A DNA stretch of 64,000 bases from the NCBI GenBank assembly GCA_030704615.1, contig CM060733.1, positions 38,378,001 through 38,442,000 on the forward strand, given 5' to 3'. Source of the DNA: Takakia lepidozioides (Eukaryota > Streptophyta > Takakiopsida > Takakiales > Takakiaceae). The position numbers and the translations under genes were made by a program. The first letter of the stretch is position 1, and each line of letters opens with the position of its first letter. Shown here in pieces: positions 1 to 12,100 of the stretch. Below the pieces are notes generated by a model. It was not told the DNA's origin, did not search any database, and saw only the letters and a program-made list of their open reading frames with translations.

Positions 1-128
1 TCCCAATGAACTTGATTGACTAGACTATGCTTGCCCAGGCCTGTGTCCTTACATCAGCAGGCAGGGAAGAATCACACACCTGAGTTTCTGAACTCATATC
101 TGAAAGGTGGAAGATAAAAGAGGAATAC

Positions 129-2022
129 CTGGTATTCCCATTTATTAGCCATTTCGAGGATCACACTTTTTGCATTTGAGTGTAGTGTGAAGAGTTCCAC
201 CTGCCCTGGAAAGTCAAACAGCAAATAGTGATCTGGCCCAAACAGTCACACTGCATACATGATTAGTCACCTGCCTAGGACACAAAATTCTTGACATGGG
301 TATGGCCAATCAGGTTTCAAAGCTCTGCTGATAGAGATTCTTGATATGTGTAGGCTGACAAACCCATAAAAGAGAGTGAGAGAATAGTCAAGCATGTGTA
401 GTCCAGTAATAAATGGAGTTTGTGAGCATTGAAGGTTTGAAGGACTGTTTATAATGATTGGCACAGGAAATTAACTTTTTCATTCCATGCCAAAACTCTG
501 GACTGGAGCATCGTGAATGGCAGCACAATCCGACATGCACAGAATCCTGTTCACATTGTGTATGAGTTATAGCTGCACACAATTATGTTTGCCGTACTAT
601 CCAATTATGTTTCTGCCTCCCATGGAAGACCTTCGTCCATACAAGTGAAATACTATCTACAGCTCCAGATGCCGCTACCTATACTATAGTCATGCAACCA
701 TTGCATGGTAGTATCAGTACGTATACAACTAACTGTGCAAACGAAACTGTAATATGTCTGCATCCACACACCTTTGACAAGGGGTTGAAGCTTGGCCTGC
801 AGCCAGTCAATGTTCTTTTCCAGATAGTCCATGCAAAACACTAGCCCTGTATGCACAGAGCCACCCATCAGTTTCACGTCCCTAAACAATCAAGATCATA
901 GTGCTGACAAGCAGCAACAACAACAACACCAGTAATCTTGTGAAAATCATGCAGGACTAGGGGTCTGAATCTGCAGAGGCCATCTATGTGTGCTTCCCAG
1001 CAGCCACCACTTCATATGGGCCCTACCAAGCTCTGTGTGGAGAGACACATATTCCTCTGTCATCTTGTGCCGAAGTGATACACTTTGTTTGGTGTTTCTA
1101 GCGGATGGCCTGTCTCGATCTGCGAGTGCGCATGTAGTGCACGTTCAAGTTGCACATATATTTCTTGCCAGCCCTAAAATAATGAGTTTTTTGTACCCCA
1201 ACTTTCAGTTCAAGAAAATTCTTCTGTGCTGGGAGTTCCGCATGTCCCACTTTGATCCAATAGATTTGGGAGATTGAGAAGAAAATTTACTGCTACAGTT
1301 GCTTGAAATGAAACAAACAATCAAAATGTTGCCTGGGCTGACTTTCCCAGGCTCCAAAGGTCCAGTCAAAGCTCTAGCAACTGTTCTTAACACAGGCAGC
1401 ATAGCCGAAAATGAAACTGAACGCTGTCAAATGCATGGCTGAGTGAAGGCCCAAAAGTTGGAAAATGTATCCGCAGTCCTGAGGGAGAGAAGTACCTCCA
1501 TTAGGACCAAGCCCATGCTCAGCCATTACATCGTCCAGCTTGATAAGCTCTTCAATGTTGACTGCACACTCATACCTATGCACCAGGTTAAGGGCTCCTT
1601 GGTAGACTTTCTGTCCTCTCTTCCTGTTTGTATTACAAAACTCAAATGTAACTCCATTTTCTTTCTTGCACAGAACACGAAGTCCTTACAGAGCCCAGCA
1701 GCCCCAGCTGGTCATCACAGCACTTCCCAGGAGGAGAGACAGAGAGAGAGGATACGGAAGATGGTCATTGGCTGGGTCCAAATTCACAACCGCAGTCTTC
1801 CTGCCAGACCAAATTCCCATGCACAATCAGCCCTTTTTAGGTCTTGGCCCTCCACCCTGTTCAGAGATGTTGAAGATACACAAGTAAGGCCAGCTTCCAG
1901 AGGAGCATACAAGAGGCGAAGGATACAGACCTGCCAATTAGCTGAAGGAACTGTGACATCCCATTGCAGTAGGTGGTTTTCCCAGAGCCTGGTGGACCAA
2001 TAACCACCTGCCCGAACACCAT
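129..2022 (-). CDS. GPN2: GPN2-type GPN-loop GTPase (QQT1 homologue), 5' part
   Basis: Five exons read on the minus strand: 1931-2022, 1756-1800, 1496-1575, 772-846 and 129-232. All have GT-AG borders and join in phase to give 132 residues. The protein starts [20 protein letters not shown], which holds the Walker A P-loop. It continues through [24 protein letters not shown] and GLGPNGG (the GPN motif that names the family). The last exon gives [15 protein letters not shown] (switch II/G3) and stops at a donor at 128, so the C-terminal half lies left of the window. Family members run to about 290-300 residues. GPN GTPases are known to help assemble and import RNA polymerase II; the Arabidopsis orthologue QQT1 is needed for embryo division. 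Those roles come from family knowledge. The ATG at 2022 is chosen because homologues begin [12 protein letters not shown]. Confidence 0.93.
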
Positions 2023-2044
2023 TGCCTCCTCTTATCCGCAATTC

Positions 2045-2107
2045 CCTCAAACTGGGCGCGGGGTCAATGGCCACAAGGCTACGGCAAACAACGTCTTATG
2101 AGTACAA
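2045..2107 (+). mobile_element. 63-bp 5'-truncated LINE end with 15-bp target duplication
   Basis: These 63 bases match the last bases of the longer element at 13678-14672 almost exactly, ending in the same GAGTACAA. They are flanked by a perfect 15-bp direct repeat, TCTTATCCGCAATTC, at 2030-2044 and 2108-2122. This is a target-primed insertion that lost nearly all its 5' sequence. It sits just upstream of the GPN2 start codon (2022), in its probable 5' UTR, in opposite orientation to the gene. Confidence 0.88.
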
Positions 2108-2122
2108 TCTTATCCGCAATTC

Positions 2123-5100
2123 TCCTTCCCTCCTAAAGCTCAGTTTGTCGCTGTAAGGGACACTGGGACTCACTGCAGTATTTTGGTCTTCCCAGTCTTA
2201 AGAACAAATTAACCAGTAGAATCTACCTCAAGCCAAACACACTGCAATGCATCATTATGTGACCTGAAACCAGCACGCAGACGTAACCTAGCAGGTGGAA
2301 AAATGTCTTCTCGAGTCAAGGTGACTTATTACCGCTACAGCTCAAGATTGACCTAATATGTTACCATTTTCTACTGCTTTTTATGGATAGGAAAGAGCTG
2401 AACTACAAATGGCCCTTCATGGTTCAGGCACCGGCCTGAAGACATTGACAACTGCATTTGCACCGGGCAAAATGACCACACATGAAGGTGCCCTTCTCAA
2501 GTTCTATGGACACAGGCTCATTATTCAGCTCATAAAAAGCCTGGCCTCACCCATCCATAACCCCATTTGTACCACAGCAAGAATTTTCAGAAAGAAACCT
2601 TGACTAGCAAAGATTTTGGTTCAAGCTCAGAGACTCAACAATAGCTCTGACCTCCTCCTTCGTCAACCCCGTGTGTTCAAATCTATCAAAAGAAAAACAA
2701 CAGATTACATGCCTCTTAGATGCAGATAGATGCATAAATCCTAAACCCAGATTGTGAAGCTTAAACCGCTGAAGCTGGCAGGACAGTTTGCCCAGACCTT
2801 GGCGCAGCTCAAGTTGAACACATCATTTGGTGCCGGTCCATCTTCTTGACAAAAATTGGCATAACTACTCCACAGGAGATTGAGTCAGGAAACACTGCAG
2901 CTATGTGCTAACATCCGAAGCTTCCAACACGATCCTTATTGCACAGATAACGGGTGTTTCCTCCTTTCGAATTGTAATGCGACCAAACCTACATTACACA
3001 AAGACAGGAAAGCCTTTTAAATATTCTCCTGTAACAAAACAAAACGGTGAAATTCATCTCGGTACTGTAGTTTCATCTGCAAGCTGACCCTAAAACATTC
3101 TTTCCAGACAGCGTAACAACAATACTAAAACGGGCCCACAGTCGCATGTCAACGCAACATTTGAAGAAAACTCCCACATCTTGCATACTCGACTCGACAC
3201 TGAACACATTCGCCTTCCCAAATCTCTACTTCTAACATGATTTTGACTTTCCAGCGTTGTATCACGGCCAACTCCCGAACCAAAAATCCTTACCAGCCTG
3301 GCTATAGACAATTCGTCGTCGACCTTCTATGATGGTTTGCACAACAAAACACGTTCTCGGAAAAGGAAATGTGCAGTCTTCGGATGCATTGAATGTCGGC
3401 TTGAAAACGGGATGAAGCCCTTGAACTTTGTTGTAATAATAAAGACTGATCCCAGAGAGGCAAATTCCATTAGTTATTCTTCACACATGCGAGGATTTCG
3501 TGAAGCCATCTTTTCCTTCGCGAGAGAGCGCGTTCATTTCATGCAGGAGGATGAAGTAAGGTAATGCCAGTTTCAAGAGACCTGTATCAGTCCATTCCAT
3601 TTGGAGGGGTGATCACTGCTTGACCTGCGTGCAAACGATGTTCAGGTTGAAAGGTACGAGGTGGCTCTGGTAGGTGTTCTTCTCAGATCCTTTACAATGG
3701 TGAATCAGAGGATTCTGGAAGGTGGGGTATTCATTTCATGTGACAAGGGCTTTTGATTGAAGTTGGTTTGCGGATGTTGTCAAGAGGACCAGCCAGTTGC
3801 ATGCATTGATGACAATTATGCTTTTGTTGTCGCAAAACAGTAGTAGGACCTCGGCTGTTCTTCCTCTTAAAGGGCACGAAAGTAGGCTGTGCAAGGTAGC
3901 ACGAAAACTGCTTGGAGCTTGGTGGATGTAGCCTGGATATAATAATCATGAGAAGTTCTGAGGTTGAAGCTAATAGCTGCTCAGCTGCGTGCGGGTGGTC
4001 TAAGGTGATGGTCTAGATTCGGATCGAAGGACAGAGTCTGTTCAAACACAGGCTGTGGAGTCCTGAATGTGGCGTGACCACCGTCAGCCTGGCTTAAAAG
4101 CATCACAAGCTCCTTCAGGATCTTCTGCAACATCTGTACAATCCAATCAGCACCATCACCTTTTGTTCTCCAGGGACACTATTCCACATTATGGACACGG
4201 ATTGGGTAGTCGTCCAGAGGTGCTTGTGCGGGAGCCAGTTTACAGGAGACCCAGGGTTGACAGGATCGCACCTGCACAGCATCAGGCAAGCACGTAATTA
4301 GTACATATACATATTTCATCTGTATATCTCATGTGCACGAGTCCGGGATCGCATGGCAAAGGCGTGGATCCAAGTCTACTTGTAGCGCAATGTGAAGTGA
4401 TGAAGAAAGATGACAATCGTTAGCTTGGCCAGGGCACAGCCTGCTCCCCACACCGAACGGTTGGCTTGGAATCCAACAAACGCACTGTAAGTCATAAGCA
4501 GTTCATTACGTGCACATGCAGAAATGACGACAACACCGCACAGCGCTTTACCCAAATTCGATGTGCAGGTCACACGTCTGGCAGACTACTTGTGAGAGAT
4601 TCGCAAATAACGACCAAGTAAGCAAGTGCAGCTTCTGGAAAATAATCAAAGTCTCGCTCTGGTGGCCGAGTCAAGTGGGAAGTTCGTCCCGAGCTTGAAG
4701 GAGAAGCAGGCGAGTCTGTGTTTAACTGGAAGTTGATTTCGGGTCTCTTGGGGGGCAGAAAGCAGCAGTCTAGTGGAAGATCGTTATCAACTTTGTGAGG
4801 GCGAGCATAAATGGAGAACAATGTCTTGCAGCTTTACAATGAAGCTACACAAATTTCAGAGGCCTACCTCCATGAAGGTAGTATGAGTTAGTTTAACTTG
4901 GAATCCCCTAACTTCCCCATTTTCTACTTCTTCTTCTTCCCCCCTCACTCCTTCATTACCTCTGCCAACAGCCTTTTCTCCGTGAGGCTTTCACATTTTA
5001 ATCCAACAGAATGTGAGACAATGTTCAGGTGCTGAGGCAGAAAGCAGTATACCTTGAACTTCGGGTTGACCGACAAAGTCTCTCTCCCTTCCCAGCCCAG

Positions 5101-5213
5101 TTTGTAAAGCAATGTTTAAACAAGGTGGAGACACAAGGGGCACATCCAACACTCCTTTGTTCTATCTGCTTTAGATTAAGATGCATGCCAACAAATATTT
5201 TATGAAGGCGTTG
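2123..5213. other. Intergenic stretch, no recognised gene
   Basis: This lies between the divergent side of GPN2 and the 3' end of the EXS gene. Small open frames occur, for example minus 4570-4821 (83 codons, with a Pro/Ser-rich middle) and minus 3090-3311. Neither shows a domain I recognise, and no flanking exons could be joined to them. The interval 5258-6121 is likewise without a recognised gene. Confidence 0.4.

Positions 5214-5257
<44 letters not shown>
5214..5257 (+). pseudogene. 44-bp fragment of 26S/28S rRNA gene
   Basis: The bases AGCGCGGGTAAACGGCGGGA and the following GTAACTATGACTCTCTTAAG match the universally conserved core of large-subunit rRNA. The match stops at AAGGTAG, the I-PpoI homing-endonuclease and R2-retrotransposon target. 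In an intact gene the next bases would be CCAAATGCC; here they are aggcaaaca. No other rRNA sequence is visible nearby. It is a displaced fragment, not a functional rRNA gene. Confidence 0.85.
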
Positions 5258-6121
5258 AGGCAAACACAGCTTCGGGCAGGCGTCCTCCTTTTGGCAAGTG
5301 ATCTTGGTGACATTTCAAGGGACTTTGTTTCATAGTCTGCTATTGATAACCTTAAGGCCATCCACCGCTTCTCACTGTCAAACTAGCTCAACCAGGCCAT
5401 AAAAAGATGCTGGCAATTTCCAGTAGAGCTGGGCAGGATCACATCTTTCAGAGTTTATGACATTAGCGCTTCTTTGAGCCTCTCTTCGGCTGTTCACACA
5501 ACAAAGGCCACGTCAGAAGTTTCCTGTGTGTGTTTGAGGTTGCAATCCTGCTACATGCCAGCAGTAAAACAATGTGATTGGCTACCTAAAGACTGAAAAA
5601 CCCATGCAGAAACAGCCTCTTTTCAGCTAATCTGCAGTTGCTGGCTTCCAGAAAGTCCCACAGTTTATTTCCTTCCCAGGAAGGGAAACACCCCATGTCA
5701 AACTTTATAGTCCGTCTTGGCTTCTCCTGTCATTCAAGGAGAAATGCTCCATCTCTCATGATAAAACTGGTCACAACTTATCACGGGTCGTACAGGCCGT
5801 GGCTGACCAGTACCTCCCTTCCTCTAAACAACTCAAAAACACATGACCAGGTTACAGAGATGCTGTTCTGGGACTATGATCTAACTACTGCTCCAAGGCA
5901 ATGGGTTCTGGTGACCATACACCTCCCACAAATGGGCTAAATTGGGCCTGCTAGAAGGCTTCGATATTCATTCTTGTCTGTTAACGCTTCCTTATTTTGT
6001 TCATTGATTATCATCTAGGCAAAAAGAATAACACTGAATTCCTTCAATTTTGAGATTCTTGGAACCAAGTGTCCTGCAATATATAAATTGGACTACAATG
6101 AGAGGGAAAACTATGAGGAGC

Positions 6122-9100
6122 TTATACATCATATTCTGAAGATGAAAGCAAGCGTTCTGACTCGACTGGCAAATCCTTCAGGGGAATCTGTGGATTTACC
6201 CGCGGAATAATTGATGTTAATCTGATACAGGCAACCTCTACCCGAAAAAATATCCACTGAAAACGACGGAACATCTCAAGGGCTGAAAATAAGAATACTG
6301 TCTTGAAGTTGTGCCGCAAATGGGCCGACAGCTTATATGTCCAGGCGTATCTCAGGACCAAATTGCTGATAATAGCCCAATAATATACCTGGTTTCACCA
6401 AACAGAACAATATGTTTAGAAATGGGTGAAAGAGCAATCATCTTGAAACTCTGGAACTGAAAGTTGCATTGTTGTTGACAAGAATTTGAAGCCGATGGTC
6501 AAACAGATGACACTGCCTCCATCACCATTTGAGGCATAGAGGGGGGCGATTCTTGATGGTCGGTCGGTTGCAATATGACTGATATGTATTCTCGCCTTTC
6601 CTGAACCTAGAGATTTGGAAGCCTCTCAGTACCCAGGTCGACAATGTCCTTGCCCAGGTAAACCACACTTTATCGCCTCCAACTCAGGTATATGGCCATT
6701 TGAACATGTTACCCTGTGCAGGGCTGGCCTGTGTCGAAGGCTTGCAAACCTCACAGGTGTCTGAGGACATCTACTTCATCAGAATGCAAATAAATGCATG
6801 TAGCCGTAAAAACTAATACTGAACATGCAAACGTGTCAGAAATAGAGCAACCCTCCATGCTACTTGCTGCCTCTCTTTTTTGTATGAAAGCTAAGACAAA
6901 GCGTACTGTATGTAACTTAGGAAAAGACATGATGTACAACTCCCAGCATATGATTACAGACAGTTCGACCCAAGAGGGGCTAGAATCTTACCCACTTCCG
7001 ACTGTAAAGTAAGGTTGGACGTAGAAATTGTTTCCTTGATTTACATGGACCAGATAATGCCCTGCCATCAGAGCAGCATCCAGTTTATTTCACAGGTCTT
7101 CCCAATGCATCAAGAGGAAAAAAATCAGCTAAGAAGGTTTTTACTTCCAACATGAGCTCCATGCACACATAATTCCTTCTAAAAGTCGACACCTTGTCGT
7201 ATCTGTCCTTCCTATTTCCCTCTCCTTGTGTCTTCTTTATGACATCTTTAAACGTCACATGAGATAAGGTCCTCCTGTTGATCTATTTTTATTTCTCTCC
7301 TCGTCTTTTTGGGGCTTTCTTTGGCCGAGGAACAGTGGAGGGCTCTCTTTCCCTGTTTCGAACTGGGCACGGGGTCTATGGTCACAAGGCTACTGCAAAC
7401 AATGTATCATGAGTACATTCTTTCAAAATCTCGAGGCTGAGCGCTAGCCCACTTGGGGTCTAACTGCTGGGCAGATCACACACAGCACATTGACGCGTGT
7501 TTGAAGGGCTTTCTACAGGAAATCTGGAAAGCCTGAACAAATTGTTTATATCATGGTGAGTCCCACTACTGGAGTGAGTCCCTCACAAAGGTAGTGTCGG
7601 TTCCCTCTTGTTCCGTCCAAACTGGCTTCAGGGTCTGTGACCACAAGGCTACGGGAAACGTCGTCTCATCAGGACATTCTCTCTCTCTCTCTCTCTGTGT
7701 CACATTTCACTGGAGGAAAATGATGCAGAAAATTCAGCTCAAAAGTTACTGAACTGAGTCAGGCTATTGTGAGCTTCCTTCCGCCTATGAAGAGTTAGTG
7801 AAAGCCTAAACCACCTCCCCATGCTCGGTAGTAGGCTAAAGTCCACACTACCAGTATGTCTTTGAGTGCAAAAAAACGATTGTCATGCAACCTCTTTTCC
7901 CTCACTTCCAGAGGCTCAACACACTGCTGAAACCAATGGCTTCCTGGGGTCTGAATTCTCGGGGGATATGTGCATCAAATTGATGCTAGGTTTAAGAGCT
8001 ATTTTCAGAAGATCTGGAAAACTGGAATCATCTTCATTTCAACATGAGAGTCCCATTAGATCAAGGCTACTGTGATGGTCGGTCTCTCCTTCCAGTTCTG
8101 CTCCTGGAAATTGGACATGGAGTCTATGCGAGCAAAGTCTAAATCAGTGCCTCTCTCATTGACTAGTAAAAGGGCAAGCAAACCAGGACAAACTTCCAAA
8201 ACCTAGATCATTGCCTCTCGAGACCCTTAAAGATGCCTGTTGGTTCCTAGACTATAACTGGCAGTGCCATGTGTCACAGCTATGTTTAGTACGAGTGCTC
8301 GAAGCAGTAAGCTGCAATGTCCAAGTGAGCCCTTAAAACAAAAGTAAATCCCCTATAATGCAGTCTGTAGTTGGCTGGGCGTGATGCAATAGCAATTTTG
8401 TGCAGGGTAACCATACCCTGGAGGACTTCAAACCCCACAACACTTCAGAACAGTTGGTACGCTGTGGGAATGATGCCCTCACAGGTATGAAGATGCAAAG
8501 GTTGGCAGGGAACAGTCACGACCATGGCAATCACATCCTCATGACTGTCTCTCTCTGGATGATGGTCAAGACACAAACCCTAGATCCCAGTCACGGCTAA
8601 TATCCCAATAGAAGCTATAGACTGAATTGATGACGGTGCAAAGCAGCCATAGTGGGCGTAGTCTCCCAAACCACAGTTCTGCCTCCACGTGATACTTGAG
8701 GGCCGACAAAAATATGACAGGAAACGCTGTGAAGTACTTTATTGCTGCACCCACACCCTTACACCTCAGAAGTTGTAAATCACACTTCCCTCTTTTAGTC
8801 ATTTAATCGTTACAACTACAGCGTTTTGAGCTTAGTGCCGACCCAAAAACCCAAGCTTTTCCCCCATCTTTTCTTTTGCAAGGTAAGTGGAAGAATCCCT
8901 CATAGACAGAGAAACCTTTAACATGTTCAATACCTGAGTCAGCAAAACCCCATGCTGTTCGGTTTGCAGAAGTGTGGCTATCAACTTGCTAGGTCGTTGA
9001 AAAGCAGTACAAGGCATCTAATGTGGCTCTCCAGGGGTTATCCCATAAAACAAGAAGCTCACAATGTTAGATCTTCCAATATCCAGGTGACACTGAGCAC

Positions 9101-12100
9101 CTCTTACTCACCAAACATAAAGACAAAGTGCATGTCCAGGAGGAAAAATTTACCCACCATTGAGAATACAGGACCTGTCTTTGGTGTCATGGTACTGCCG
9201 AAGGCATTGTAAGAAGCGGCAAAAATATGGGAAGGCCAGAACACATGGTATGTAGACTGAGTGGCTCCCACAAACATCATCTGCATCCAACCAAGCAACT
9301 GTTGCCACCTGCCCTCCCCCACTAAAACATTTGTTAGGAAAATGGAGGAGTACAATAAGTCATATCTTCTGAATAAAAGGTAGAGGGTATGAACTAAAAG
9401 ACAAGAAGAACCAGGAAGAATTTTAGTATGTCTGTGGGAGGCCCAAGGGCCTATGAGACACAGTTAAGGGGAAAAACCAATTTATTCTGTCCCTGGGAGA
9501 CCTGTGGGATACAATACTACAAGCAAACCCAAAGAGCGTATCAATTAGCACAAACATGGCTCAGAGATGGGCGTGACTCATGCAGGTAAGCTGCTAATAA
9601 CTTTGGGTCCTCATAGGTGAAGTCTCTCTAGCCAAGGGAGACAAGCCTCTACCAAAAAGTATCTCCCTTCATTTTGAAGTATCTATGTACAGAATGAAAG
9701 AAATGGTACTTTACAACGTCCGCGGAAAGCTCAAAGACAGAAAAATACCATTTGCCTGTCTCCATCTGTAGGGTGCGACTACAGAAGAAGAAAGAAAAGT
9801 ATGATATGAATGCAGGCCCAGGGCACAGCTGAGAAGAGGAAGAAGAAAAACATTAATTTGATTACATCCACTGGAGGCTGAGAGGAAAAGGAGGGAAACA
9901 GAAACGGACGATATAACAGAAAGACAAAGAACCTTCATAACGTCAATCGGAAGTAAAGCGAGAAGAATGCATGGGAAAGGCCATAGGAAGCGAACAAAGA
10001 AACCTGATGAAGTCCACGCGAAGCTGAGAGAGAGAAAGAAAATTTATAATGTCCATGGGGACATGGGACAAGAGGGACCCACTACAAAACAGTAAACCCA
10101 AAGACAAGCAGGTACCATGCCAGGCACTGAAACAGAGGTAGGGGATGTGTCAGTCTTTGCTGGAGAGAGTGATTTATGCTCAGTGAACCTTGCTTCTTAC
10201 AGCTGATATAACCTGCCTGATTGGACAGAGTAAAACACGGGGAGAGGGCGAAGGGCCAAGACAAGGGCAGAATTGGCACTACCACTATTGCAAAAGGCCG
10301 CCATGGTAGTGGGACTCACTTAAGGAAAATGAAGCTGATCTGAAGAAAAAAGATATGTTAAGTCCACGGGCCGAGAGTGACAGAGGGATCACTCTCCTTC
10401 TGTTGTGATCTTTAGATGTTCGCATGAATTGGCTTATATTATACTGACAGTGAGAAACTAACAGACGGACCACAGATATACCCCATGAAGAGATGGAGTA
10501 TCACATGGGTGAATGCGCCTGCTGTCAGGAGGTCGACATAGAATTTCAGCAGATGCACTTTTTAGAGAAGTACAGGGTTGATAAAGCAACATGCTTGAGA
10601 TTCATGTAGTCCTAAATTTGTACAGAATCTGAATGGACCAATCATCAGTGCTGAGAAAACTTGCCTGTCGATGATACATTCTACAAACAGAGCGCTCCAA
10701 GTCTGAAAGGACCTGCATATGAAGGAGTTATCTTTAGCGACTTTTCCAGATCAACATGGACTCCAGAACAAAGCTACAGACTTGAAGCTTGGTCAAGTGA
10801 AATGCCAGACAAATTGCCTGTGATAGCACCGATTGCATGTCAGATACTGCCACAAAACCTGATCAATGGTTAACCACAAATCGTTTAACAGTTGCAATGT
10901 GTTAACACTGGTGGGTAAGGGGTGCCATAATCCTCCAGAATCGTCTGAAAGACAAGCATTCTTTTTCCTTCTTGTACTCGTTAGATCTTGGTTTTCTTTG
11001 AGTAAAGAGCTAAAGGATAGAGACCATTGCAGGGCCAGGAGCTACACGAAGTCCTAGCTAGCCCCCTCAATGAAAAATCCACGTGTCTAACTTCAACCGA
11101 ATAACTATATGTTCTAGATACTCCTAACATAAGGACAGTTCAAGAATCAGGAGGGTACAAAACTGGCTGGGCAGATACAGACACATGGACTCCTCGGTCA
11201 TAGATAGACAAATGGCGAGTTGGGAGTAGTGCATAGTGGGATGAATAGCCAGTGGCAGGAGAAGCCTCAAGTCCCACCTAGAGGCTTACACAGGAGTTCA
11301 GGTATTTGTTGTGTGGAAAATGTCGCTTACACCTCCAAATTAGGTAACAGATATGATCAAGACCTTACTGTGCAATCAGAGCGCCCTAACAGTGAGCTAC
11401 TTACAGAAAGCTAATTCGTGTCCATTAAATTGCAGCTGCAGCTAAGATCACTGGTGAGGATTTGGGATGGCCATTTGAACTATATTGGATTGACTAAAAA
11501 TTCTCCAGCTGTGCACTGGAAGCAGTTCTGGGATTTATCAAGGAAAGTGCATTGTTCAACAAAAACTTCAGGGGCCTCTGGTTGTAGCGAAAGAGTGTTC
11601 ATCGAAAGAATTCAGTTCTCATAAGTCAGTACATCACAAAAGACGTCTGCAAATAATACAGGCCGCACAGCATGAATCCACAGAGTCACCTACTTTGGCC
11701 ATGGAGGTCAGTATGTCTGCCACAAAAAAGTCTGCAAATGAGATAGGCTGCACAGTACCAACACATATAGAGTAAGAATTGCATGCTTCCATGCACTCTC
11801 TGGCCCTCTTCCTCAGCAGTGGCATCCAGTTCAAAGGTTAACAGCGCAATCATGGGCACCTCATCTGTCCGATTAGTGGGCAGCAGTACTAGTACAGGCA
11901 TCAACATTGTGCCCTCTTGCTGCAGGACAGAATTTGAGCATGTCATCCTTATGTATACATGTCCGACCCTGGCCATTTTATGACTCCCCACAAACCACAC
12001 ACAGTAGCTAGTCCTGCTTTGACGCACAAGACAGTCTCACATCTATAATATTCTTCTCAAACATGTCCTCCCAAAACTTTCAAGAGCACTCACTCTACAT

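Noticed and set aside
1443-2003. 186-codon plus frame at the left end
   Set aside because: It runs antisense through three GPN2 exons and shows no domain.
6404-6475. Candidate for the missing EXS exon just upstream of the last exon
   Set aside because: In the required frame it contains stop codons and has no good donor.
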